A stretch of DNA of 5,920 nt, taken from NCBI GenBank assembly GCA_900553675.1, contig USEH01000141.1, positions 1-5,920 on the forward strand. Direction: 5' to 3'. This stretch comes from an uncultured Ruminococcus sp. GTDB lineage: Bacteria > Bacillota > Clostridia > Oscillospirales > Ruminococcaceae. A program made the position numbers and the translations under genes. Shown here piece after piece: positions 1 through 5,362 of the stretch (position 1 is the stretch's first letter; each line of letters starts with the position of its first letter). Under the pieces are notes generated by a model that worked only from the letters and a program-made list of their open reading frames with translations, was not told the DNA's origin and ran no database searches.

Positions 1-16
1 AAACGCAGGACGGGGA

Positions 17-45
17 GAAAAAACAGTCCAGTGGACTGTTTTTTC
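17..45. terminator. Symmetrical terminator-like hairpin
   Basis: An inverted repeat whose left arm is A6 followed by CAGTCC and whose right arm is GGACTG followed by T6 (core CAGTCCAGTGGACTG). It gives a 12-13 bp stem with a 3-base loop. Because an A-tract precedes the core and a T-tract follows it, it could act as an intrinsic terminator in both directions, most simply for a plus-strand gene ending left of the window. It is also the first of three adjacent hairpins, so it may instead be the edge of a dispersed intergenic repeat. Confidence 0.6.
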
Positions 46-48
46 GTG

Positions 49-99
49 GGGAGACCCTCGTCGGGGGTCTCCCGATGGGCGCGCGACGAGCGCGTCCAT
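49..99. repeat. Two adjacent GC-rich hairpins, possible dispersed intergenic element
   Basis: Two inverted repeats lie one base apart. The first pairs GGGAGACCC (49-57) with GGGTCTCCC (65-73), a perfect 9 bp stem with a 7-base loop. The second pairs 75-84 with 90-99, a 10 bp stem with one G-T wobble and a 5-base loop. With the hairpin at 17-45, nearly every base from 17 to 99 is in a stem. No ORF is seen here. It could be a dispersed repeat, the 3' end of a structured RNA, or a compound terminator. The structure is read directly from the sequence; the identity is unknown. Between 100 and 227 only a weak extended -10-like TGGTAATAC (149-157) is seen, without a convincing -35. Confidence 0.5.
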
Positions 100-227
100 G
101 ACTGCACTCAGTAGAAGCTCAAATCATACTCAAATATTACTACAAACGTGGTAATACACTTTTACAACAACCTCAATGAAATCCTTTGTGGGTTTCGTTT
201 TTAATCACATTCGCAAAGGAGTTCAAA

Positions 228-1244
228 ATGAACAAAGCAATAATAATAGGCTGCCCCGGCGCGGGGAAAAGCACTTTCTCCCGACAACTTCGTGATATCA
301 CCAACCTGCCTCTATATTACCTCGATATGCTTTACCACAAGCCGGACAGAACCACCGTTTCCCGCAAGGAATTCGACCTTAAGCTCGGCGAAATACTTGC
401 CCGCGACCGCTGGATAATCGACGGCAACTATCAGCGAACGCTTGAGCGAAGGCTTGTCGCCTGCGATACCGTGTTTTTGTTCGACTATCCCACCGAGGTC
501 TGCTTGGAGGGCGCGCGCGAAAGGGTGGGAAAGGTCAGGGAGGAAATACCGTGGGTGGAATCGGAGTTAGACCCGGAGTTCCAGCAGGCAATCCTTGATT
601 TCGCGCCAAATCAGCTTCCTAAGATATATGAGCTTTTAAAGAAGCATGGCAAGGGCAAGCAGATAATAATATTCAAGTCAAGGCAGGAGTCGCAGGAGTA
701 TCTTGAATCGCTGAAAAGGGAGTCGAAGCCGTATTTGAATCGGGCAGACATATCCACAATCTCCCCCGAATATACTTCAAGACTGCTCACCGCCGAGGAT
801 GTCGAAGCGATATACCGCTTAAGTGTGAGCAACCCAATGTTTTATAAGTACTGCCCGCCGTTCGTCACCCGCGAAAGCATTTCGCAAGATATGAAAGCAC
901 TCCCGCCCAGAACCACTAAGGAACAGAAGTACTATTTCGGCTTTTTCGAGGGCGAAAGCCTTGCCGCCGTGATGGATATGATACTCGGCTTTCCCAACGA
1001 ATCCACCGCATTTATCGGTCTGTTTATGATGGATAAATCAAGGCAGGGCAGGGGCGAGGGGTCAAAAATCATCCGCGACTGCCTTAAATTTATCTCAAAG
1101 CTTGGCTACAGCTCGGTCAGACTTGCATTTGCCAAGGGCAACCCGCAGAGCGAGGCTTTCTGGTGCAAAAACGGCTTTATCCCCACCGGCATCGAGTCGG
1201 ACGAGGGCAACTACACCGCTGTAATTATGGAGAGAAAACTATGA
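228..1244 (+). CDS. P-loop kinase-like / GNAT N-acetyltransferase fusion protein
   Basis: This is a 338-residue protein with two domains. Residues 1 to about 165 resemble the small adenylate-kinase-like P-loop family often annotated as FlaR or topology-modulation protein. They show Walker A GCPGAGKST (8-16), the family-like LYYLDMLYHKP segment (29-39) and RWIIDGNY (61-68). Residues about 180-338 form a GNAT acetyltransferase domain with the acetyl-CoA loop RQGRGEGS (272-279) and the motif-B-like FWCKNGF (311-317). The substrates of both halves are unknown. ATG 228 was chosen because AAAGGAG (215-221) sits 6 bases upstream; an in-frame TTG at 186 has no such site. The stop overlaps the birA start (ATGA), implying one transcript and translational coupling. 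Both domains are individually common in Clostridia; the fusion in one reading frame is the odd point. Confidence 0.8.
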   Translation: MNKAIIIGCPGAGKSTFSRQLRDITNLPLYYLDMLYHKPDRTTVSRKEFDLKLGEILARDRWIIDGNYQRTLERRLVACDTVFLFDYPTEVCLEGARERVGKVREEIPWVESELDPEFQQAILDFAPNQLPKIYELLKKHGKGKQIIIFKSRQESQEYLESLKRESKPYLNRADISTISPEYTSRLLTAEDVEAIYRLSVSNPMFYKYCPPFVTRESISQDMKALPPRTTKEQKYYFGFFEGESLAAVMDMILGFPNESTAFIGLFMMDKSRQGRGEGSKIIRDCLKFISKLGYSSVRLAFAKGNPQSEAFWCKNGFIPTGIESDEGNYTAVIMERKL

Positions 1245-1990
1245 CCGAATACCACGGCTACAAAATAGAATTTTTCGACGAGATAAATTCCACAAACACG
1301 TATCTTGTCGAGCGGGCAAAGGCGGGCGCGCCCGACAAAACCGTAGCAATAGCCAACCGCCAGACTGCTGGCAGAGGACGGCGGGGCAAAAGCTTTTTCA
1401 GTCCCGAAAGCACCGGTCTGTATATGTCGATAATCCGGAAATTGGACTGCGACGTTCAGACAGCTATGCTGATAACCCCTGCGGTCGCCTGCGCGGTTGC
1501 AGAAGCGTTGGAGAGCGTCTCCGGAAAAGAGATGGGCATAAAGTGGGTGAACGACATCTATTCCGGCGGCAAAAAGCTATGTGGAATCCTGACCGAGACT
1601 AAATTTGATTTTGAGCATGACAAGCTCGACTACGCCGTAATCGGAATAGGCATAAACCTTATCGAGCCAAAGGGCGGCTTTCCTGCCGAGCTTGAAAGCG
1701 TTGCAACGGCGGTATTTTCAGAATACTCCGAAGATACGCGGACTGCGGTAATACAAGCTGTACTCGGCAATCTCGACAAATACCTCCCTCAAATCGCCGA
1801 TAAAAGGTTTTTAGAGGAATACCGCCGCCGCTCGGTGCTGATTGGCAGGACGGTGAACGTTATAAAAGGGGAGGAAAGCTATCCCGCGCAGGTGCTTGAA
1901 ATCGACGACAATGCCCGACTGGTGGTTAAAGCAGGGGACAGCGTTTACACTCTTGATTCGGGAGAGATCAGCATAAGGCTGTCGGAGTGA
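1241..1990 (+). CDS. birA: Biotin--[acetyl-CoA-carboxylase] ligase, monofunctional (BirA/BPL)
   Basis: A 249-residue cytoplasmic enzyme that activates biotin with ATP to biotinyl-AMP and transfers it to the lysine of biotin carboxyl-carrier domains. Visible hallmarks are the biotinyl-AMP loop GRGRRG (44-49), KWVND (101-105, matching KWPND of E. coli BirA and carrying the catalytic lysine K101), GKKLCGILTE (110-119) and GIGIN (135-139). A C-terminal SH3-like domain spans about 196-249. The N-terminal winged-helix DNA-binding domain of bifunctional BirA is absent: the catalytic domain starts almost at residue 1, so this is a group I ligase and not a repressor. ATG 1241 is supported by GGAGAG (1229-1234), and it overlaps the preceding stop by 4 bases. 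An in-frame start at 1163 would lie inside the upstream gene and is rejected. Clostridial birA often sits near coenzyme-A or vitamin genes, in keeping with the S component downstream. Confidence 0.95.
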   Translation: MTEYHGYKIEFFDEINSTNTYLVERAKAGAPDKTVAIANRQTAGRGRRGKSFFSPESTGLYMSIIRKLDCDVQTAMLITPAVACAVAEALESVSGKEMGIKWVNDIYSGGKKLCGILTETKFDFEHDKLDYAVIGIGINLIEPKGGFPAELESVATAVFSEYSEDTRTAVIQAVLGNLDKYLPQIADKRFLEEYRRRSVLIGRTVNVIKGEESYPAQVLEIDDNARLVVKAGDSVYTLDSGEISIRLSE

Positions 1991-2013
1991 AACATAAGCG
2001 GCAGACGGTGATA

Positions 2014-2042
2014 TTGACAAACCATCGTGCCTAATGTATAAT
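2014..2042 (+). promoter_or_regulatory. Sigma-A promoter of the ECF S-component gene
   Basis: TTGACA (2014-2019) and TATAAT (2037-2042) are separated by exactly 17 bases, a perfect consensus sigma-A promoter. Transcription should begin near 2049, giving a leader of about 55 bases before the ATG at 2104. The leader is too short for a vitamin riboswitch and none is recognisable. The S-component gene is therefore expressed independently of the birA pair upstream. The parS-like palindrome begins about 6 bases after the predicted start. Confidence 0.85.
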
Positions 2043-2054
2043 TAATTTATTAAG

Positions 2055-2070
2055 TGTTTCACGTGAAACA
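2055..2070. promoter_or_regulatory. parS: parS centromere site (ParB/Spo0J binding palindrome)
   Basis: TGTTTCACGTGAAACA is a perfect 16-base palindrome (8+8, no mismatch). It is identical to the canonical bacterial parS consensus (TGTTNCACGTGAAACA in Bacillus subtilis) bound by ParB/Spo0J, which loads as a CTP-dependent clamp and spreads along the DNA to organise origin segregation. It lies in the birA/S-component gap, just downstream of the predicted transcription start and upstream of the Shine-Dalgarno site. In RNA it could form a weak 6 bp hairpin followed by T6 (2071-2076), so a terminator-like role is an alternative. It does not match BirA-type biotin operators. Identity to parS is seen directly; binding is inferred. 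Confidence 0.85.
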
Positions 2071-2103
2071 TTTTTTCCGAATATTTTTTGGAGGGCGATT
2101 ATA

Positions 2104-2691
2104 ATGAACGGAAATACAGAGCGTAATACTCATAAGCATATAAAAAATCTTGTGCTTGCGGCGATGTTTCTGGCAATCGGACTTTTACTTCCGTTTCTGA
2201 CCGGTCAGCTTAAAACCATCGGAAGTATGCTTCTGCCGATGCACATACCGGTATTGCTTTGCGGTCTGATATGCGGCTGGCAGTACGGAGCGGCAGTCGG
2301 CGCAATACTTCCACTGCTTAGAAACCTTCTTTTCGGAATGCCGCCTATGCCCGGCGCGATATCCATGGCGTTCGAGCTTTGCACCTATGGTCTTGTCATC
2401 GGGCTGATGTACGGTCTTTCAAAATGGAAGTGCATAATATCGCTTTACCGCAGCATGATAGTTGCCATGCTTGCAGGGCGTGCCGTGTGGGGAATTGCGC
2501 AATATATAGTTTTAGGAATAAAGGGCGGCTCGTTCGGGTTTGAAGCCTTTATGGCAGGAGCTTTCCTGAACGCCATCCCCGGAATCATTTTGCAGCTTAT
2601 ATTCATTCCTGTAATGATGGTCGCGCTGGACAGAACCGGCATGGTAAGGTTTACAAAGTCGAAGGCAAAATGTGCCGCAAAGGCGGAATGA
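2104..2691 (+). CDS. ECF transporter S component (vitamin-binding membrane subunit)
   Basis: A 195-residue, strongly hydrophobic protein with about six membrane segments (roughly 14-34, 45-58, 60-77, 84-104, 113-137, 148-175) and a basic cytoplasmic tail (KSKAKCAAK). Helix 1 carries an AxxxA motif (A20-A24), the feature S components use to dock on EcfT. The segments MHIPVLLCGLICGWQYGAAVG (46-66, read in parts) and FGMPPMP (77-83) followed by ELCTYGL (91-97) resemble the PF12822-type S-component family that includes folate and pantothenate binders. BioY hallmarks were not recognised, so despite the neighbouring birA the substrate is open: pantothenate, biotin or another vitamin. No EcfA or EcfT gene is in the window, consistent with a group II system sharing a remote energising module. 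The ATG has GGAGG (2090-2094) 9 bases upstream and its own consensus promoter. Confidence 0.82.
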   Translation: MNGNTERNTHKHIKNLVLAAMFLAIGLLLPFLTGQLKTIGSMLLPMHIPVLLCGLICGWQYGAAVGAILPLLRNLLFGMPPMPGAISMAFELCTYGLVIGLMYGLSKWKCIISLYRSMIVAMLAGRAVWGIAQYIVLGIKGGSFGFEAFMAGAFLNAIPGIILQLIFIPVMMVALDRTGMVRFTKSKAKCAAKAE

Positions 2692-2802
2692 TTTATATTG
2701 CAATAGGCTTATCGCTCTGTGATAGTGTGTATGCTGATAGCACTGTTTATCGGGCAGATAAGGGCGATAGCAGTTATACTCATGAAAAGAAGGTTGACAG
2801 AT

Positions 2803-3084
2803 ATGAACAAGCTTTTACTGATAATTTCCGCCTACATAGCAATCAAAAGCCTGCTGTATGTGATTATGCCGGAGAAAATGCTAAAATTAGGTCATTCATG
2901 GAGGTTTGAATCCGAACCCAGCGTTAAATCGGAAGCCATTTTTGTTGTGAGGTTTGTGGCAGTGGCAGTGCTTGTTATATCGCTTATTGCAGTAGCAATT
3001 GCATTATTTTATGATACCAATTTTGTAAAATCATTTTTGGATGGCTTGGGCTTTGATTTTCCCGAGCGTTATTCGCTGTGGTAG
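2803..3084 (+). CDS. Small two-helix membrane protein, DUF6199-like
   Basis: A 93-residue hypothetical protein with a hydrophobic helix at about 3-23, a short conserved-looking linker PEKMLKLGHSWRFESEP (23-39), and a second, longer helix at about 46-68, followed by an aromatic polar tail. The layout (helix, proline, tryptophan-containing linker with acidic/serine residues, helix) resembles small DUF6199-type membrane proteins; this is pattern recognition from memory and the function is unknown. ATG 2803 is preferred because AGAAGG (2788-2793) precedes it by 9 bases. In-frame starts at 2719 (GTG), 2731 and 2782 lack ribosome binding sites but would add a further hydrophobic helix. It lies 111 bases after the S-component gene. 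A weak promoter-like pair, TTGCAA (2698) and GATAGT (2721), is in that gap, so it may be cotranscribed or separately expressed. Confidence 0.65.
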   Translation: MNKLLLIISAYIAIKSLLYVIMPEKMLKLGHSWRFESEPSVKSEAIFVVRFVAVAVLVISLIAVAIALFYDTNFVKSFLDGLGFDFPERYSLW

Positions 3085-3087
3085 GAT

Positions 3088-3144
3088 AAAAAGACAACTA
3101 CCGCCGCCCAAAGGAAGCAATTCCCCGGGCGGTAGTTTTTGTCT
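3088..3144. terminator. Bidirectional intrinsic terminator between convergent genes
   Basis: ACTACCGCC (3097-3105) pairs with GGCGGTAGT (3128-3136), extendable across one bulged G. The right arm is followed by a T-rich run (3136-3140) and the left arm is preceded by an A-rich run (3088-3092), so each strand sees a stem followed by U residues. It sits between the stop of the small membrane protein (3084) and the stop of the EamA gene (3161), as expected for a shared terminator of convergent transcription units. Confidence 0.88.
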
Positions 3145-3160
3145 TGATTTTTCTAAGCAG

Positions 3161-3574
3161 TTATAAGACCATTAAAAGCGTTCCCGCGCCGATAAGTGCG
3201 CATCCGATAAGAGATTTCGCGGTGAAATCCTCATGAAGGAACACAAAAGCCAGTATCAGGGTTATAACAACGCTAAGCTTGTCAATCGGCACAACCTTTG
3301 AAGCCTCGCCGATCTGCAAAGCCTTGTAATAGCAGAGCCACGAAGCGCCGGTGGCAAGCCCCGAAAGGATGAGGAATATCCAGCTTTTTCGGCTTATATC
3401 CGATATGCCGCCCTGAGTGTTGGTTATAAACACCATCCCCCAGGACATTATCACCACAACAACCGTTCTGATAGCGGTTGCAAGGTTAGAGTTTACGCCC
3501 TCAATTCCCACCTTTGCAAGAATGGATGTTAAGGACGCGAAAACTGCCGACAAAAGAGCCATTATAAACCACAT
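3161..3574 (-). CDS. EamA-family (DMT superfamily) half-size transporter
   Basis: A 137-residue integral membrane protein with one EamA unit and about five helices (roughly 2-20, 30-51, 65-85, 98-114, 120-137). Typical EamA features are visible: the first helix containing SAVFASLTSILAKVG (9-23), the segment SWLCYYKALQIGEASKVVPID (78-98, read in parts), and a glutamate near the end of helix 4 (FLHED, 112-116). Most DMT transporters carry two such units in about 300 residues; the 140-residue single-unit form is a known class thought to work as a dimer. The substrate is unknown. ATG 3574 has AAAGGGAG (3583-3590) 8 bases upstream. It is downstream of glyS on the same strand, but a terminator-like hairpin (3593-3626) lies directly before its ribosome binding site, leaving no space for a promoter after the hairpin. 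Confidence 0.88.
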   Translation of the reverse strand: MWFIMALLSAVFASLTSILAKVGIEGVNSNLATAIRTVVVVIMSWGMVFITNTQGGISDISRKSWIFLILSGLATGASWLCYYKALQIGEASKVVPIDKLSVVITLILAFVFLHEDFTAKSLIGCALIGAGTLLMVL

Positions 3575-3592
3575 TATTACTACTCCCTTTGT

Positions 3593-3626
3593 AAAAACCC
3601 GCCTTAGCCGTAGGCAAAAGCGGGTT
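3593..3626 (-). terminator. Intrinsic terminator or attenuator after glyS
   Basis: On the minus strand AACCCGC pairs with GCGGGTT (plus-strand arms 3596-3602 and 3620-3626), followed by a T run at 3593-3597. The 17-base loop can itself pair in part (GCCT with AGGC). It begins only 8 bases after the glyS stop, so it should end the glyS transcript. Its U-tract also lies only 3 bases from the Shine-Dalgarno site of the EamA gene. Partial readthrough would be the simplest way to express that gene. Confidence 0.75.
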
Positions 3627-3633
3627 GATTTTA

Positions 3634-5013
3634 TCAGAATTCAATTCTTGAAGCGATGTATCCCTCAAGCTCGTCGATGGGCAGTCTTACCTGTTCCATT
3701 GTGTCTCTGTCGCGGACGGTTACGCAGTTATCATTGAGCGAATCGAAGTCGAAGGTTATGCACCACGGGGTGCCGATCTCGTCCTCGCGGCGGTAGCGCT
3801 TGCCGATAGAGCCGGTTTCGTCGAAGTCGGTCATGAACTTTTTGGAGAGCTTTTCATAGACCTTCATAGCGTCGTCTGAAAGCTTCTTTGAAAGCGGCAG
3901 AACCGCGCACTTGTAAGGAGCGATAGCGGGGTTGAGGTGCAGGACAGTTCTTACGTCGTTCTTCTCGGCGTCGATGACCTCTTCGTCGTAAGCCTCGCAC
4001 AGAAGTGCCAGAACTGTTCTGTCCAGACCGTAGGTGGATTCGATTATGAACGGGATAAACCGCTCGTTGGTTTCGGGGTCGAGATACTCCATCTTGGTGC
4101 CGCTGTATTCCTGGTGTCTGGTAAGGTCGAAGTTGGTGCGGTTGTGGGTGCCGTTAACCTCGCCCCAGCCGAATGGGAACAGGAACTCGATATCGCAGGC
4201 TGCCTTTGCATAGTGGGCAAGCTTTTCGTGGTCGTGGAATCTTAAATGCTCGGACGGGATTCCAAGATCCTCGTAGAACTTGTGACCATAGTTTTTAAAG
4301 TACTCGTAAAGCTCGGTGTCGGTGCCCTCTTTACAGAAGGTCTGGAACTCCATCTGTTCAAACTCGATGGTGCGGAAGGTGAAGTTACCTGGGGTGATTT
4401 CGTTTCTGAACGCCTTGCCTATCTGACCGATAGAGAAGGGGAGCTTTGCGCGCATGGTGCGCTGAACGTTGAGGAAGTTGACGTATTCGCCCTGAGCGTT
4501 TTCGGGTCTGAGATAAATTACGCTCTTGGCGTTTTCGGTGACTCCGCGGAAGGTTTGGAACATAAGGTTAAACTCGCGGATTTCGGTGAAATTGTGCTTT
4601 CCGCAGTGAGGGCAGGGGATATGGTGCTCTTTGATGTATTCAAACATCTCCTGCTTTGTCATGCCGTCGGCATGGGCGTTGGGGTCGAAATCATCTATAA
4701 GATTGTCAGCGCGGTGGCGCATTTTGCATTCCTTGCAGTCTAAAAGCGGGTCGGAGAAGCTTGCAACGTGTCCCGAAGCCTCCCACACGCGGGGGTGCAT
4801 TAAGATGTCGGCGTCAACCTCGTAGCTGTTTTTTCTTTCCTGGATAAAGCGTTTACGCCAGGCGTCCTTAACGTTGTTTTTCATTCTTGCGCCCAAAGGA
4901 CCATAGTCCCACGTGTTGGCAAGACCGCCGTAGATGTCGCTTCCGGGGAAGATAAATCCTCTGCCCTTGCATAGAGCGACGATTTTATCCATAGTCTTTA
5001 ATGAGTTATCCAT
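3634..5013 (-). CDS. glyS: Glycyl-tRNA synthetase, dimeric single-chain type (class II)
   Basis: A 459-residue cytoplasmic enzyme that charges tRNA-Gly with glycine using ATP; full length for the homodimeric GlyRS class (unlike the alpha/beta GlyQ+GlyS enzyme). N-terminal [15 protein letters not shown] (16-30) and WDYGPLG (35-41) are characteristic. C93/C96 and C134/C137 form a CxxC...CxxC insert, possibly zinc binding. Class II motif 2 is at about 202-225 (FRNEI...FEQMEF), and motif 3 at about 327-338 ([12 protein letters not shown]). The anticodon-binding HGTP domain spans about 361-455, with [15 protein letters not shown] (406-420) and [10 protein letters not shown] (432-441). ATG 5013 is preceded by AAAGGAA (5023-5029); a second ATG at codon 8 is possible. 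It has its own promoter and is divergent from serC. No T-box leader was found, although aminoacyl-tRNA synthetase genes in Firmicutes frequently use one. Some annotations use the symbol glyQS or glyS for this class. Confidence 0.97.
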   Translation of the reverse strand: MDNSLKTMDKIVALCKGRGFIFPGSDIYGGLANTWDYGPLGARMKNNVKDAWRKRFIQERKNSYEVDADILMHPRVWEASGHVASFSDPLLDCKECKMRHRADNLIDDFDPNAHADGMTKQEMFEYIKEHHIPCPHCGKHNFTEIREFNLMFQTFRGVTENAKSVIYLRPENAQGEYVNFLNVQRTMRAKLPFSIGQIGKAFRNEITPGNFTFRTIEFEQMEFQTFCKEGTDTELYEYFKNYGHKFYEDLGIPSEHLRFHDHEKLAHYAKAACDIEFLFPFGWGEVNGTHNRTNFDLTRHQEYSGTKMEYLDPETNERFIPFIIESTYGLDRTVLALLCEAYDEEVIDAEKNDVRTVLHLNPAIAPYKCAVLPLSKKLSDDAMKVYEKLSKKFMTDFDETGSIGKRYRREDEIGTPWCITFDFDSLNDNCVTVRDRDTMEQVRLPIDELEGYIASRIEF

Positions 5014-5034
5014 ACTTATTAATTCCTTTCATTT

Positions 5035-5067
5035 GAAGCAGGGCGGCAGAACGCAAGCCCGAGCTTC
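5035..5067 (-). promoter_or_regulatory. Hairpin in the glyS leader
   Basis: On the minus strand GAAGC (5067-5063) pairs with GCTTC (5039-5035), and GGGC (5060-5057) with GCCC (5044-5041), separated by a small internal loop and a 12-base apical loop. It lies within the predicted glyS leader and ends 4 bases before the GAAAGGAA ribosome binding segment (5030-5023). It could stabilise the message or influence translation. There is no terminator U-tract and no recognised riboswitch class. Confidence 0.4.
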
Positions 5068-5095
5068 TCATATTATGTTAATAGCGTCAAGATGT

Positions 5096-5124
5096 ATTTT
5101 AATCCATATTGGCGGAGTTGTCAA
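5096..5124 (-). promoter_or_regulatory. Sigma-A promoter of glyS
   Basis: Read on the minus strand, TTGACA (5124-5119) and TAAAAT (5101-5096) are separated by 17 bases: a perfect -35 and a 5-of-6 -10. Transcription should start near 5089, giving a leader of about 75 bases, much shorter than a T-box leader. This argues for constitutive expression. Confidence 0.8.
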
Positions 5125-5250
5125 GGTGTATTGGGAAAATTATTGAAGAGGGTATGACAGGATTCGTATTCAGCACTATTCTCATAGAGATTGTGTCAAA
5201 ATAACCAAATTCATTGCTTTAATGTGATAATAATTTTTGTTTTTGTACTG

Positions 5251-5279
5251 TTGACACTTGTTCGTGTATGAAGTATAAT
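5251..5279 (+). promoter_or_regulatory. Sigma-A promoter of serC
   Basis: TTGACA (5251-5256) and TATAAT (5274-5279) with 17 bases between them form a perfect consensus promoter. The predicted start near 5286 leaves a leader of about 77 bases before the serC ATG. The GTGTCAA/TTGACAC inverted pair overlaps the -35, so a regulator site is conceivable but unsupported otherwise. Confidence 0.88.
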
Positions 5280-5362
5280 AGATGACAATAACAACACGGC
5301 TATAGCTAAACGGCTTTGCCGCAGTATATTAATAAAGTGTAATCACAATGGAGGTCATTAAA

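Larger units (their letters stand above)
5014..5362. other. Divergent intergenic region between glyS and serC
   Basis: This 349-base gap holds no credible ORF. From left to right it contains the glyS ribosome binding site and leader hairpin, the minus-strand glyS promoter (5096-5124), an AT-rich middle with no assigned function (5125-5250), the serC promoter (5251-5279), and the serC leader. That leader has a small CGGC-TTT-GCCG hairpin (5311-5321) preceded by a second CGGCT (5297-5301). An inverted pair, GTGTCAA (5193-5199) and TTGACAC (5251-5257), flanks the middle section, with its right arm over the serC -35 box. The T-box signature AGGGTGG...ACCGCG was looked for on the minus strand and not found. 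Confidence 0.7.

Noticed and set aside
611..832. Minus-strand 73-codon frame
   Set aside because: Antisense to the linker region of the kinase/GNAT fusion; no ribosome binding site or homology visible.
2014..2103. BirA operator or vitamin riboswitch before the S-component gene
   Set aside because: The palindrome has no 14-base spacer or TTGTAAAC-type arms of BirA operators, and the leader of about 55 bases is too short for TPP, cobalamin, FMN or folate riboswitches.
2445..2703. Minus-strand short frames opposite the S-component gene
   Set aside because: Low-complexity translations antisense to a well-supported gene, with no start signals.
2670..2909. Plus-strand 79-codon frame bridging the S-component end and the small membrane protein
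   Set aside because: Polar, unstructured-looking translation overlapping two better genes in another frame, without a ribosome binding site.
4246..4743. 165-codon plus-strand open frame
   Set aside because: It lies entirely antisense inside glyS, whose protein shows all class II synthetase motifs; no ribosome binding site or recognisable domain. The same holds for the smaller plus-strand frames at 3937-4245 and 4631-4825.
4905..4920. Second parS-like CCACGTG match inside glyS
   Set aside because: Only the central CACGTG core is shared; the flanking TGTTT/AAACA arms are absent, so it is a chance core match.
4934..5146. 70-codon plus-strand frame over the glyS start and leader
   Set aside because: It runs against glyS and its promoter, lacks a ribosome binding site and resembles nothing known.
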